The notes beneath the pieces were generated by a model. That model had not been told where the DNA came from. It saw nothing but the letters and a program-made list of their open reading frames with translations, and searched no databases. Positions 12,601 through 26,462 of a stretch of DNA of 64,000 nt are shown piece after piece (the first letter of the stretch is position 1; every line of letters begins with the position of its first letter). The stretch is from positions 95,001 through 159,000 of the forward strand of contig CAUJGJ010000451.1 of assembly GCA_963170055.1 (NCBI GenBank), read 5' to 3'. Both the position numbers and the translations under genes were made by a program. Source of the DNA: Halisarca cf. caerulea. Lineage: Eukaryota; Porifera; Demospongiae; Chondrillida; Halisarcidae.

Positions 12601-12764
12601 AGAAATTAGAAACTTTGAAAATATTATTCTTTTGAAACTTTTAAAATTCTAACGGTAACGTTACCAAATGATTTTTAAATACTTTGCAAATGTTTCATAA
12701 GCATTAAATAAAGATTACTACGAGTAGTTTAAAAGAAATTAGAAACTTTGGAAATATTATTCTT
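5982..12764. repeat. Mixed satellite zone
   Basis: Fifty-one monomers of families A, B and C without one continuous higher-order unit. An eight-monomer block is recopied inside it (listed separately). G120T (TTTGTAAAT) first appears near 6.9 kb, and G120A (TTTGAAAAT) near 8.2 kb. Single-monomer private changes include a TTCGAAAC variant near 7153, TTTCAAAA near 7453 and G91A at 11392. No gene or other element is present. Confidence 0.9.
8376..9439. repeat. 8-monomer block, copy 2 of a 21-monomer-spaced duplication
   Basis: Same family order as 5583-6646, with a private TAGTTTGAAAG change near 9001 and AAATGAAA near 9275. Another B monomer with A80T follows 7 monomers after the one at 8586 (at 9517), indicating more shuffling of this haplotype. 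Confidence 0.72.
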
Positions 12765-14892
12765 TTGAAACTTTTAAAATTCTAACGGTAACGTTACCAA
12801 ATGATTTTTAAATACTTTGCAAGTTTGTCATCAGCATTAAATAAAGATTACTACGAGTAGTTTAAAAGAAATTAGAAACTTTGTAAATATTATTCTTTTG
12901 AAACTTTTAAAATTCTAACGGTAACGTTACCAAATGATTTTTAAATACTTTGCAAATGTTTCATAAGCATTAAATAAAGATTACTACGAGTAGTTTAAAA
13001 GAAATTAGAAACTTTGGAAATATTATTCTTTTGAAACTTTTAAAATTCTAACGGTAACGTTACCAAATGATTTTTAAATACTTTGCAAATGTGTCAAAAG
13101 CCTTAAATAAAAATTACTACGAGTAGTTTAAAAGAAATTAGAAACTTTGGAAATATTATTCTTTTGAAACTTTTAAAATTCTAACGGTAACGTTACCAAA
13201 TGATTTTTAAATACTTTGCAAGTTTGTCATCAGCATTAAATAAAGATTACTACGAGTAGTTTAAAAGAAATTAGAAACTTTGGAAATATTATTCTTTTGA
13301 AACTTTTAAAATTCTAACGGTAACGTTACCAAATGATTTTTAAATACTTTGCAAATGTTTCATAAGCATTAAATAAAGATTACTACGAGTAGTTTAAAAG
13401 AAATTAGAAACTTTGGAAATATTATTCTTTTGAAACTTTTAAAATTCTAACGGTAACGTTACCAAATGATTTTTAAATACTTTGCAAGTTTGTCATCAGC
13501 ATTAAATAAAGATTACTACGAGTAGTTTAAAAGAAATTAGAAACTTTGTAAATATTATTCTTTTGAAACTTTTAAAATTCTAACGGTAACGTTACCAAAT
13601 GATTTTTAAATACTTTGCAAATGTTTCATAAGCATTAAATAAAGATTACTACGAGTAGTTTAAAAGAAATTAGAAACTTTGGAAATATTATTCTTTTGAA
13701 ACTTTTAAAATTCTAACGGTAACGTTACCAAATGATTTTTAAATACTTTGCAAATGTGTCAAAAGCCTTAAATAAAAATTACTACGAGTAGTTTAAAAGA
13801 AATTAGAAACTTTGGAAATATTAATCTTTTGAAACTTTTAAAATTCTAACGGTAACGTTACCAAATGATTTTTGAATACTTTGCAAGTTTGTCATCAGCA
13901 TTAAATAAAGATTACTACGAGTAGTTTAAAAGAAATTAGAAACTTTGGAAATATTATTCTTTTGAAACTTTTAAAATTCTAACGGTAACGTTACCAAATG
14001 ATTTTTAAATACTTTGCAAATGTTTCATAAGCATTAAATAAAGATTACTACGAGTAGTTTAAAAGAAATTAGAAACTTTGGAAATATTATTCTTTTGAAA
14101 CTTTTAAAATTCTAACGGTAACGTTACCAAATGATTTTTAAATACTTTGCAAATGTTTCATAAGCATTAAATAAAGATTACTACGAGTAGTTTAAAAGAA
14201 ATTAGAAACTTTGGAAATATTATTCTTTTGAAACTTTTAAAATTCTAACGGTAACGTTACCAAATGATTTTTAAATACTTTGCAAATGTTTCATAAGCAT
14301 TAAATAAAGATTACTACGAGTAGTTTAAAAGAAATTAGAAACTTTGTAAATATTATTCTTTTGAAACTTTTAAAATTCTAACGGTAACGTTACCAAATGA
14401 TTTTTAAATACTTTGCAAGTTTGTCATCAGCATTAAATAAAGATTACTACGAGTAGTTTAAAAGAAATTAGAAACTTTGTAAATATTATTCTTTTGAAAC
14501 TTTTAAAATTCTAACGGTAACGTTACCAAATGATTTTTAAATACTTTGCAAATGTTTCATAAGCATTAAATAAAGATTACTACGAGTAGTTTAAAAGAAA
14601 TTAGAAACTTTGGAAATATTATTCTTTTGAAACTTTTAAAATTCTAACGGTAACGTTACCAAATGATTTTTAAATACTTTGCAAATGTGTCAAAAGCCTT
14701 AAATAAAAATTACTACGAGTAGTTTAAAAGAAATTAGAAACTTTGGAAATATTATTCTTTTGAAACTTTTAAAATTCTAACGGTAACGTTACCAAATGAT
14801 TTTTAAATACTTTGCAAGTTTGTCATCAGTATTAAATAAAGATTACTACGAGTAGTTTAAAAGAACTTAGAAACTTTGGAAATATTATTCTT
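12765..14892. repeat. 16-mer higher-order repeat, copy 1 (2128 bp)
   Basis: Sixteen monomers starting with B(G120T), A, C, B, A, then B(G120T), A, C, B carrying A46G, A, A, A(G120T), B(G120T), A, C and B(C71T). The rare A46G (TTTTTGAATAC, at 13874) recurs 2128 bp later at 16002, exactly 16 monomers. The first two runs (B-G120T, A, C, B, A) are themselves a 5-monomer internal repeat. A private T-to-A change lies near 13823. Confidence 0.9.
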
Positions 14893-17020
14893 TTGAAACT
14901 TTTAAAATTCTAACGGTAACGTTACCAAATGATTTTTAAATACTTTGCAAGTTTGTCATCAGCATTAAATAAAGATTACTACGAGTAGTTTAAAAGAAAT
15001 TAGAAACTTTGTAAATATTATTCTTTTGAAACTTTTAAAATTCTAACGGTAACGTTACCAAATGATTTTTAAATACTTTGCAAATGTTTCATAAGCATTA
15101 AATATAAATTACTACGAGTAGTTTAAAAGAAATTAGAAACTTTGGAAATATTATTCTTTTGAAACTTTTAAAATTCTAACGGTAACGTTACCAAATGATT
15201 TTTAAATACTTTGCAAATGTGTCAAAAGCCTTAAATAAAAATTACTACGAGTAGTTTAAAAGAAATTAGAAACTTTGGAAATATTATTCTTTTGAAACTT
15301 TTAAAATTCTAACGGTAACGTTACCAAATGATTTTTAAATACTTTGCAAGTTTGTCATCAGCATTAAATAAAGATTACTACGAGTAGTTTAAAAGAAATT
15401 AGAAACTTTGGAAATATTATTCTTTTGAAACTTTTAAAATTCTAACGGTAACGTTACCAAATGATTTTTAAATACTTTGCAAATGTTTCATAAGCATTAA
15501 ATAAAGATTACTACGAGTAGTTTAAAAGAAATTAGAAACTTTGGAAATATTATTCTTTTGAAACTTTTAAAATTCTAACGGTAACGTTACCAAATGATTT
15601 TTAAATACTTTGCAAGTTTGTCATCAGCATTAAATAAAGATTACTACGAGTAGTTTAAAAGAAATTAGAAACTTTGTAAATATTATTCTTTTGAAACTTT
15701 TAAAATTCTAACGGTAACGTTACCAAATGATTTTTAAATACTTTGCAAATGTTTCATAAGCATTAAATAAAGATTACTACGAGTAGTTTAAAAGAAATTA
15801 GAAACTTTGGAAATATTATTCTTTTGAAACTTTTAAAATTCTAACGGTAACGTTACCAAATGATTTTTAAATACTTTGCAAATGTGTCAAAAGCCTTAAA
15901 TAAAAATTACTACGAGTAGTTTAAAAGAAATTAGAAACTTTGGAAATATTATTCTTTTGAAACTTTTAAAATTCTAACGGTAACGTTACCAAATGATTTT
16001 TGAATACTTTGCAAGTTTGTCATCAGCATTAAATAAAGATTACTACGAGTAGTTTAAAAGAAATTAGAAACTTTGGAAATATTATTCTTTTGAAACTTTT
16101 AAAATTCTAACGGTAACGTTACCAAATGATTTTTAAATACTTTGCAAATGTTTCATAAGCATTAAATAAAGATTACTACGAGTAGTTTAAAAGAAATTAG
16201 AAACTTTGGAAATATTATTCTTTTGAAACTTTTAAAATTCTAACGGTAACGTTACCAAATGATTTTTAAATACTTTGCAAATGTTTCATAAGCATTAAAT
16301 AAAGATTACTACGAGTAGTTTAAAAGAAATTAGAAACTTTGGAAATATTATTCTTTTGAAACTTTTAAAATTCTAACGGTAACGTTACCAAATGATTTTT
16401 AAATACTTTGCAAATGTTTCATAAGCATTAAATAAAGATTACTACGAGTAGTTTAAAAGAAATTAGAAACTTTGTAAATATTATTCTTTTGAAACTTTTA
16501 AAATTCTAACGGTAACGTTACCAAATGATTTTTAAATACTTTGCAAGTTTGTCATCAGCATTAAATAAAGATTACTACGAGTAGTTTAAAAGAAATTAGA
16601 AACTTTGTAAATATTATTCTTTTGAAACTTTTAAAATTCTAACGGTAACGTTACCAAATGATTTTTAAATACTTTGCAAATGTTTCATAAGCATTAAATA
16701 AAGATTACTACGAGTAGTTTAAAAGAAATTAGAAACTTTGGAAATATTATTCTTTTGAAACTTTTAAAATTCTAACGGTAACGTTACCAAATGATTTTTA
16801 AATACTTTGCAAATGTGTCAAAAGCCTTAAATAAAAATTACTACGAGTAGTTTAAAAGAAATTAGAAACTTTGGAAATATTATTCTTTTGAAACTTTTAA
16901 AATTCTAACGGTAACGTTACCAAATGATTTTTAAATACTTTGCAAGTTTGTCATCAGTATTAAATAAAGATTACTACGAGTAGTTTAAAAGAAATTAGAA
17001 ACTTTGTAAATATTATTCTT
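14893..17020. repeat. 16-mer higher-order repeat, copy 2 (2128 bp)
   Basis: Tandem copy of 12765-14892 with the same family order and the same A46G, C71T and G120T markers. Differences: the second monomer has a TATAAATT-type change near 15102, and the last monomer carries G120T here but A107C in copy 1. Confidence 0.9.
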
Positions 17021-20000
17021 TTGAAACTTTTAAAATTCTAACGGTAACGTTACCAAATGATTTTTAAATACTTTGCAAGTTTGTCATCAGCATTAAATAT
17101 AGATTACTACGAGTAGTTTAAAAGAAATTAGAAACTTTGGAAATATTATTCTTTTGAAACTTTTAAAATTCTAACGGTAACGTTACCAAATGATTTTTAA
17201 ATACTTTGCAAGTTTGTCATCAGCATTAAATAAAGATTACTACGAGTAGTTTAAAAGAACTTAGAAACTTTGGAAATATTATTCTTTTGAAACTTTTAAA
17301 ATTCTAACGGTAACGTTACCAAATGATTTTTAAATACTTTGCAAATGTGTCAAAAGCCTTAAATATAAATTACTACGAGTAGTTTAAAAGAAATTAGAAA
17401 CTTTGGAAATATTATTCTTTTGAAACTTTTAAAATTCTAACGGTAACGTTACCAAATGATTTTTAAATACTTTGCAAATGTTTCATAAGCATTAAATAAA
17501 GATTACTACGAGTAGTTTAAAAGAAATTAGAAACTTTGAAAATATTATTCTTTTGAAACTTTTAAAATTCTAACGGTAACGTTACCAAATGATTTTTAAA
17601 TACTTTGCAAGTTTGTCATCAGCATTAAATAAAGATTACTACGAGTAGTTTAAAAGAAATTAGAAACTTTGGAAATATTATTCTTTTGAAACTTTTAAAA
17701 TTCTAACGGTAACGTTACCAAATGATTTTTAAATACTTTGCAAATGTTTCATAAGCATTAAATAAAGATTACTACGAGTAGTTTAAAAGAAATTAGAAAC
17801 TTTGGAAATATTATTCTTTTGAAACTTTTAAAATTCTAACGGTAACGTTACCAAATGATTTTTAAATACTTTGCAAGTTTGTCATCAGCATTAAATAAAG
17901 ATTACTACGAGTAGTTTAAAAGAAATTAGAAACTTTGGAAATATTATTCTTTTGAAACTTTTAAAATTCTAACGGTAACGTTACCAAATGATTTTTAAAT
18001 ACTTTGCAAATGTTTCATAAGCATTAAATAAAGATTACTACGAGTAGTTTAAAAGAAATTAGAAACTTTGGAAATATTATTCTTTTGAAACTTTTAAAAT
18101 TCTAACGGTAACGTTACCAAATGATTTTTAAATACTTTGCAAGTTTGTCATCAGCATTAAATAAAGATTACTACGAGTAGTTTAAAAGAAACTAGAAACT
18201 TTGGAAATATTATTCTTTTGAAACTTTTAAAATTCTAACGGTAACGTTACCAAATGATTTTTAAATACTTTGCAAATGTGTCAAAAGCCTTAAATAAAAA
18301 TTACTACGAGTAGTTTAAAAGAAATTAGAAACTTTGGAAATATTATTCTTTTGAAACTTTTAAAATTCTAACGGTAACGTTACCAAATGATTTTTAAATA
18401 CTTTGCAAATGTTTCATAAGCATTAAATAAAGATTACTACGAGTAGTTTAAAAGAAATTAGAAACTTTGGAAATATTATTCTTTTGAAACTTTTAAAATT
18501 CTAACGGTAACGTTACCAAATGATTTTTAAATACTTTGCAAGTTTGTCATCAGCATTAAATAAAGATTACTACGAGTAGTTTAAAAGAAATTAGAAACTT
18601 TGGAAATATTATTCTTTTGAAACTTTTAAAATTCTAACGGTAACGTTACCAAATGATTTTTAAATACTTTGCAAATGTGTCAAAAGCCTTAAATATAAAT
18701 TACTACGAGTAGTTTAAAAGAAATTAGAAACTTTGGAAATATTATTCTTTTGAAACTTTTAAAATTCTAACGGTAACGTTACCAAATGATTTTTAAATAC
18801 TTTGCAAGTTTGTCATCAGTATTAAATAAAGATTACTACGAGTAGTTTAAAAGAAATTAGAAACTTTGGAAATATTATTCTTTTGAAACTTTTAAAATTC
18901 TAACGGTAACGTTACCAAATGATTTTTAAATACTTTGCAAATGTTTCATAAACATTAAATAAAGATTACTACGAGTAGTTTAAAAGAAATTAGAAACTTT
19001 GGAAATATTATTCTTTTGAAACTTTTAAAATTCTAACGGTAACGTTACCAAATGATTTTTAAATACTTTGCAAATGTTTCATAAGCATTAAATAAAGATT
19101 ACTACGAGTAGTTTAAAAGAAACTAGAAACTTTGGAAATATTATTCTTTTGAAACTTTTAAAATTCTAACGGTAACGTTACCAAATGATTTTTAAATACT
19201 TTGCAAATGTGTCAAAAGCCTTAAATAAAAATTACTACGAGTAGTTTAAAAGAAATTAGAAACTTTGGAAATATTATTCTTTTGAAACTTTTAAAATTCT
19301 AACGGTAACGTTACCAAATGATTTTTAAATACTTTGCAAGTTTGTCATCAGCATTAAATAAAGATTACTACGAGTAGTTTAAAAGAAATTAGAAACTTTG
19401 GAAATATTATTCTTTTGAAACTTTTAAAATTCTAACGGTAACGTTACCAAATGATTTTTAAATACTTTGCAAGTTTGTCATCAGCATTAAATAAAGATTA
19501 CTACGAGTAGTTTAAAAGAAATTAGAAACTTTGGAAATATTATTCTTTTGAAACTTTTAAAATTCTAACGGTAACGTTACCAAATGATTTTTAAAAACTT
19601 TGCAAATGTGTCAAAAGCCTTAAATATAAATTACTACGAGTAGTTTAAAAGAAATTAGAAACTTTGGAAATATTATTCTTTTGAAACTTTTAAAATTCTA
19701 ACGGTAACGTTACCAAATGATTTTTAAATACTTTGCAAGTTTGTCATCAGTATTAAATAAAGATTACTACGAGTAGTTTAAAAGAAATTAGAAACTTTGG
19801 AAATATTATTCTTTTGAAACTTTTAAAATTCTAACGGTAACGTTACCAAATGATTTTTAAATACTTTGCAAATGTTTCATAAGCATTAAATAAAGATTAC
19901 TACGAGTAGTTTAAAAGAAACTAGAAACTTTGGAAATATTATTCTTTTGAAACTTTTAAAATTCTAACGGTAACGTTACCAAATGATTTTTAAATACTTT

Positions 20001-20212
20001 GCAAATGTGTCAAAAGCCTTAAATAAAAATTACTACGAGTAGTTTAAAAGAAATTAGAAACTTTGGAAATATTATTCTTTTGAAACTTTTAAAATTCTAA
20101 CGGTAACGTTACCAAATGATTTTTAAATACTTTGCAAGTTTGTCATCAGCATTAAATAAAGATTACTAGGAGTAGTTTAAAAGAACTTAGAAACTTTGGA
20201 AATATTATTCTT
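17021..20212. repeat. Mixed satellite zone with first A80T/G82A C-type monomers
   Basis: Twenty-four monomers. The C subtype with A80T plus G82A starts here (near 17365). T108C (GAAACTAG) first appears near 18190 and A107C near 17260. A four-monomer motif of B(A107C), C(A80T/G82A), A(G120A), B begins here and recurs near 20.2, 23.2 and 28.1 kb. The A107C positions 17260, 20186, 23245 and 28164 are whole monomer multiples apart after allowing for indels. Confidence 0.85.
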
Positions 20213-21010
20213 TTGAAACTTTTAAAATTCTAACGGTAACGTTACCAAATGATTTTTAAATACTTTGCAAATGTGTCAAAAGCCTTAAATATAAATTACT
20301 ACGAGTAGTTTAAAAGAAATTAGAAACTTTGGAAATATTATTCTTTTGAAACTTTTAAAATTCTAACGGTAACGTTACCAAATGATTTTTAAATACTTTG
20401 CAAATGTTTCATAAGCATTAAATAAAGATTACTACGAGTAGTTTAAAAGAAATTAGAAACTTTGAAAATATTATTCTTTTGAAACTTTTAAAATTCTAAC
20501 GGTAACGTTACCAAATGATTTTTAAATACTTTGCAAGTTTGTCATCAGCATTAAATAAAGATTACTACGAGTAGTTTAAAAGAAATTAGAAACTTTGGAA
20601 ATATTATTCTTTTGAAACTTTTAAAATTCTAACGGTAACGTTACCAAATGATTTTTAAATACTTTGCAAATGTTTCATAAGCATTAAATAAAGATTACTA
20701 CGAGTAGTTTAAAAGAAATTAGAAACTTTGGAAATATTATTCTTTTGAAACTTTTAAAATTCTAACGGTAACGTTACCAAATGATTTTTAAATACTTTGC
20801 AAGTTTGTCATCAGCATTAAATAAAGATTACTACGAGTAGTTTAAAAGAAATTAGAAACTTTGGAAATATTATTCTTTTGAAACTTTTAAAATTCTAACG
20901 GTAACGTTACCAAATGATTTTTAAATACTTTGCAAGTTTGTCATCAGCATTAAATAAAGATTACTACGAGTAGTTTAAAAGAAATTAGAAACTTTGTAAA
21001 TATTATTCTT
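20213..21010. repeat. 6-mer higher-order repeat, copy 1 (798 bp)
   Basis: Order C(A80T/G82A), A(G120A), B, A, B, B(G120T), repeated immediately in the next 798 bp. The C-type CC doublet at 20283 recurs at 21081. Confidence 0.88.
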
Positions 21011-21808
21011 TTGAAACTTTTAAAATTCTAACGGTAACGTTACCAAATGATTTTTAAATACTTTGCAAATGTGTCAAAAGCCTTAAATATAAATTACTAC
21101 GAGTAGTTTAAAAGAAATTAGAAACTTTGGAAATATTATTCTTTTGAAACTTTTAAAATTCTAACGGTAACGTTACCAAATGATTTTTAAATACTTTGCA
21201 AATGTTTCATAAGCATTAAATAAAGATTACTACGAGTAGTTTAAAAGAAATTAGAAACTTTGAAAATATTATTCTTTTGAAACTTTTAAAATTCTAACGG
21301 TAACGTTACCAAATGATTTTTAAATACTTTGCAAGTTTGTCATCAGCATTAAATAAAGATTACTACGAGTAGTTTAAAAGAAATTAGAAACTTTGGAAAT
21401 ATTATTCTTTTGAAACTTTTAAAATTCTAACGGTAACGTTACCAAATGATTTTTAAATACTTTGCAAATGTTTCATAAGCATTAAATAAAGATTACTACG
21501 AGTAGTTTAAAAGAAATTAGAAACTTTGGAAATATTATTCTTTTGAAACTTTTAAAATTCTAACGGTAACGTTACCAAATGATTTTTAAATACTTTGCAA
21601 GTTTGTCATCAGCATTAAATAAAGATTACTACGAGTAGTTTAAAAGAAATTAGAAACTTTGGAAATATTATTCTTTTGAAACTTTTAAAATTCTAACGGT
21701 AACGTTACCAAATGATTTTTAAATACTTTGCAAGTTTGTCATCAGCATTAAATAAAGATTACTACGAGTAGTTTAAAAGAAATTAGAAACTTTGTAAATA
21801 TTATTCTT
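21011..21808. repeat. 6-mer higher-order repeat, copy 2 (798 bp)
   Basis: Same six-monomer order and markers as 20213-21010. The following monomer is A with G120T rather than a third C-type start, so the tandem run stops at two copies. Confidence 0.88.
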
Positions 21809-23670
21809 TTGAAACTTTTAAAATTCTAACGGTAACGTTACCAAATGATTTTTAAATACTTTGCAAATGTTTCATAAGCATTAAATAAAGATTACTACGA
21901 GTAGTTTAAAAGAAATTAGAAACTTTGTAAATATTATTCTTTTGAAACTTTTAAAATTCTAACGGTAACGTTACCAAATGATTTTTAAATACTTTGCAAG
22001 TTTGTCATCAGCATTAAATAAAGATTACTACGAGTAGTTTAAAAGAAATTAGAAACTTTGGAAATATTATTCTTTTGAAACTTTTAAAATTCTAACGGTA
22101 ACGTTACCAAATGATTTTTAAATACTTTGCAAATGTTTCATAAGCATTAAATAAAGATTACTACGAGTAGTTTAAAAGAAATTAGAAACTTTGGAAATAT
22201 TATTCTTTTGAAACTTTTAAAATTCTAACGGTAACGTTACCAAATGATTTTTAAATACTTTGCAAGTTTGTCATCAGCATTAAATAAAGATTACTACGAG
22301 TAGTTTAAAAGAAACTAGAAACTTTGGAAATATTATTCTTTTGAAACTTTTAAAATTCTAACGGTAACGTTACCAAATGATTTTTAAATACTTTGCAAAT
22401 GTGTCAAAAGCCTTAAATAAAAATTACTACGAGTAGTTTAAAAGAAATTAGAAACTTTGGAAATATTATTCTTTTGAAACTTTTAAAATTCTAACGGTAA
22501 CGTTACCAAATGATTTTTAAATACTTTGCAAATGTTTCATAAGCATTAAATAAAGATTACTACGAGTAGTTTAAAAGAAATTAGAAACTTTGGAAATATT
22601 ATTCTTTTGAAACTTTTAAAATTCTAACGGTAACGTTACCAAATGATTTTTAAATACTTTGCAAATGTTTCATAAGCATTAAATAAAGATTACTACGAGT
22701 AGTTTAAAAGAAATTAGAAACTTTGGAAATATTATTCTTTTGAAACTTTTAAAATTCTAACGGTAACGTTACCAAATGATTTTTAAATACTTTGCAAGTT
22801 TGTCATCAGCATTAAATAAAGATTACTACGAGTAGTTTAAAAGAAACTAGAAACTTTGGAAATATTATTCTTTTGAAACTTTTAAAATTCTAACGGTAAC
22901 GTTACCAAATGATTTTTAAATACTTTGCAAATGTGTCAAAAGCCTTAAATAAAAATTACTACGAGTAGTTTAAAAGAAATTAGAAACTTTGGAAATATTA
23001 TTCTTTTGAAACTTTTAAAATTCTAACGGTAACGTTACCAAATGATTTTTAAATACTTTGCAAGTTTGTCATCAGCATAAAATAAAGATTACTACGAGTA
23101 GTTTAAAAGAAATTAGAAACTTTGGAAATATTATTCTTTTGAAACTTTTAAAATTCTAACGGTAACGTTACCAAATGATTTTTAAATACTTTGCAAGTTT
23201 GTCATCAGCATTAAATAAAGATTACTACGAGTAGTTTAAAAGAACTTAGAAACTTTGGAAATATTATTCTTTTGAAACTTTTAAAATTCTAACGGTAACG
23301 TTACCAAATGATTTTTAAATACTTTGCAAATGTGTCAAAAGCCTTAAATATAAATTACTACGAGTAGTTTAAAAGAAATTAGAAACTTTGGAAATATTAT
23401 TCTTTTGAAACTTTTAAAATTCTAACGGTAACGTTACCAAATGATTTTTAAATACTTTGCAAATGTTTCATAAGCATTAAATAAAGATTACTACGAGTAG
23501 TTTAAAAGAAATTAGAAACTTTGAAAATATTATTCTTTTGAAACTTTTAAAATTCTAACGGTAACGTTACCAAATGATTTTTAAATACTTTGCAAGTTTG
23601 TCATCAGCATTAAATAAAGATTACTACGAGTAGTTTAAAAGAAATTAGAAACTTTGGAAATATTATTCTT
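21809..23670. repeat. Mixed satellite zone
   Basis: Fourteen monomers. Two consecutive groups begin B(T108C), C(AAA), 532 bp apart (T108C at 22315 and 22847). The first B monomer with T74A (CATAAAAT) is near 23078. Only satellite is present. Confidence 0.85.
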
Positions 23671-24601
23671 TTGAAACTTTTAAAATTCTAACGGTAACGT
23701 TACCAAATGATTTTTAAATACTTTGCAAATGTTTCATAAGCATTAAATAAAGATTACTACGAGTAGTTTAAAAGAAATTAGAAACTTTGGAAATATTATT
23801 CTTTTGAAAGTTTTAAAATTCTAACGGTAACGTTACCAAATGATTTTTAAATACTTTGCAAGTTTGTCATCAGCATTAAATAAAGATTACTACGAGTAGT
23901 TTAAAAGAAATTAGAAACTTTGGAAATATTATTCTTTTGAAACTTTTAAAATTCTAACGGTAACGTTACCAAATGATTTTTAAATACTTTGCAAATGTTT
24001 CATAAGCATTAAATAAAGATTACTACGAGTAGTTTAAAAGAAATTAGAAACTTTGGAAATATTATTCTTTTGAAACTTTTAAAATTCTAACGGTAACGTT
24101 ACCAAATGATTTTTAAATACTTTGCAAGTTTGTCATCAGCATTAAATAAAGATTACTACGAGTAGTTTAAAAGAAACTAGAAACTTTGGAAATATTATTC
24201 TTTTGAAACTTTTAAAATTCTAACGGTAACGTTACCAAATGATTTTTAAATACTTTGCAAATGTGTCAAAAGCCTTAAATAAAAATTACTACGAGTAGTT
24301 TAAAAGAAATTAGAAACTTTGGAAATATTATTCTTTTGAAACTTTTAAAATTCTAACGGTAACGTTACCAAATGATTTTTAAATACTTTGCAAGTTTGTC
24401 ATCAGCATTAAATAAAGATTACTACGAGTAGTTTAAAAGAAATTAGAAACTTTGGAAATATTATTCTTTTGAAACTTTTAAAATTCTAACGGTAACGTTA
24501 CCAAATGATTTTTAAATACTTTGCAAATGTTTCATAAGCATTAAATAAAGATTACTACGAGTAGTTTAAAAGAAATTAGAAACTTTGGAAATATTATTCT
24601 T
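23671..24601. repeat. 7-mer block, copy 1 (931 bp)
   Basis: Order A, B with C7G (GAAAGTTTT), A, B(T108C), C, B, A. The rare C7G at 23810 recurs at 24741, exactly seven monomers on, and once more at 29527 in a related context. Confidence 0.8.
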
Positions 24602-25532
24602 TTGAAACTTTTAAAATTCTAACGGTAACGTTACCAAATGATTTTTAAATACTTTGCAAATGTTTCATAAGCATTAAATAAAGATTACTACGAGTAGTTT
24701 AAAAGAAATTAGAAACTTTGGAAATATTATTCTTTTGAAAGTTTTAAAATTCTAACGGTAACGTTACCAAATGATTTTTAAATACTTTGCAAGTTTGTCA
24801 TCAGCATTAAATAAAGATTACTACGAGTAGTTTAAAAGAAATTAGAAACTTTGGAAATATTATTCTTTTGAAACTTTTAAAATTCTAACGGTAACGTTAC
24901 CAAATGATTTTTAAATACTTTGCAAATGTTTCATAAGCATTAAATAAAGATTACTACGAGTAGTTTAAAAGAAATTAGAAACTTTGGAAATATTATTCTT
25001 TTGAAACTTTTAAAATTCTAACGGTAACGTTACCAAATGATTTTTAAATACTTTGCAAGTTTGTCATCAGCATTAAATAAAGATTACTACGAGTAGTTTA
25101 AAAGAAACTAGAAACTTTGGAAATATTATTCTTTTGAAACTTTTAAAATTCTAACGGTAACGTTACCAAATGATTTTTAAATACTTTGCAAATGTGTCAA
25201 AAGCCTTAAATAAAGATTACTACGAGTAGTTTAAAAGAAATTAGAAACTTTGGAAATATTATTCTTTTGAAACTTTTAAAATTCTAACGGTAACGTTACC
25301 AAATGATTTTTAAATACTTTGCAAATGTTTCATAAGCATTAAATAAAGATTACTACGAGTAGTTTAAAAGAAATTAGAAACTTTGGAAATATTATTCTTT
25401 TGAAACTTTTAAAATTCTAACGGTAACGTTACCAAATGATTTTTAAATACTTTGGAAATGTTTCATAAGCATTAAATAAAGATTACTACGAGTAGTTTAA
25501 AAGAAATTAGAAACTTTGGAAATATTATTCTT
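24602..25532. repeat. 7-mer block, copy 2 (931 bp)
   Basis: Same leading order as 23671-24601 with C7G at 24741. The C monomer keeps G82, and the sixth monomer is A instead of B. The last monomer has a private TTTGGAAATG change near 25454. It ends where the 8-mer series begins. Confidence 0.75.
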
Positions 25533-26462
25533 TTGAAACTTTTAAAATTCTAACGGTAACGTTACCAAATGATTTTTAAATACTTTGCAAGTTTGTCATC
25601 AGCATTAAATAAAGATTACTACGAGTAGTTTAAAAGAAACTAGAAACTTTGGAAATATTATTCTTTTGAAACTTTTAAAATTCTAACGGTAACGTTACCA
25701 AATGATTTTTAAATACTTTGCAAATGTGTCAAAAGCCTTAAATAAAAATTACTACGAGTAGTTTAAAAGAAATTAGAAACTTTGGAAATATTATTCTTTT
25801 GAAACTTTTAAAATTCTAACGGTAACGTTACCAAATGATTTTTAAATACTTTGCAAGTTTGTCATCAGCATAAAATAAAGATTACTACGAGTAGTTTAAA
25901 AGAAATTAGAAACTTTGGAAATATTATTCTTTTGAAACTTTTAAAATTCTAACGGTAACGTTACCAAATGATTTTTAAATACTTTGCAAGTTTGTCATCA
26001 GCATTAAATAAAGATTACTACGAGTAGTTTAAAAGAAATTAGAAACTTTGGAAATATTATTCTTTTGAAACTTTTAAAATTCTAACGGTAACGTTACCAA
26101 ATGATTTTTAAATACTTTGCAAGTTTGTCATCAGTATTAAATAAAGATTACTACGAGTAGTTTAAATAAATTAGAAACTTTGGAAATATTATTCTTTTGA
26201 AACTTTTAAAATTCTAACGGTAACGTTACCAAATGATTTTTAAATACTTTGCAAATGTTTCATAAGCATTAAATAAAGATTACTACGAGTAGTTTAAAAG
26301 AAATTAGAAACTTTGGAAATATTATTCTTTTGAAACTTTTAAAATTCTAACGGTAACGTTACCAAATGATTTTTAAATACTTTGCAAATGTTTCATAAGT
26401 ATTAAATAAAGATTACTACGAGTAGTTTAAAAGAAATTAGAAACTTTGAAAATATTATTCTT
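25533..26462. repeat. 8-mer family, shortened 7-monomer unit (930 bp)
   Basis: Order B(T108C), C(AAA), B(T74A), B, B(C71T with 1-bp deletion), A, A(C71T, G120A). Against the complete 8-mer it lacks the C(A80T/G82A) monomer before the deletion-bearing one, so one monomer was lost here or gained in the others. Confidence 0.85.
26065..26196. repeat. 132-bp monomer with 1-bp deletion (first of five)
   Basis: TTTAAAAGAAATTAG is shortened to TTTAAATAAATTAG, a net loss of one base plus a substitution at about 103-105, in a B monomer with C71T. The same allele occurs in four more monomers (27128-27259, 30319-30450, 31382-31513, 34440-34571). Their spacings are 1063, 3191, 1063 and 3058 bp, which are 8, 24, 8 and 23 monomers less one base each. 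Confidence 0.95.
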
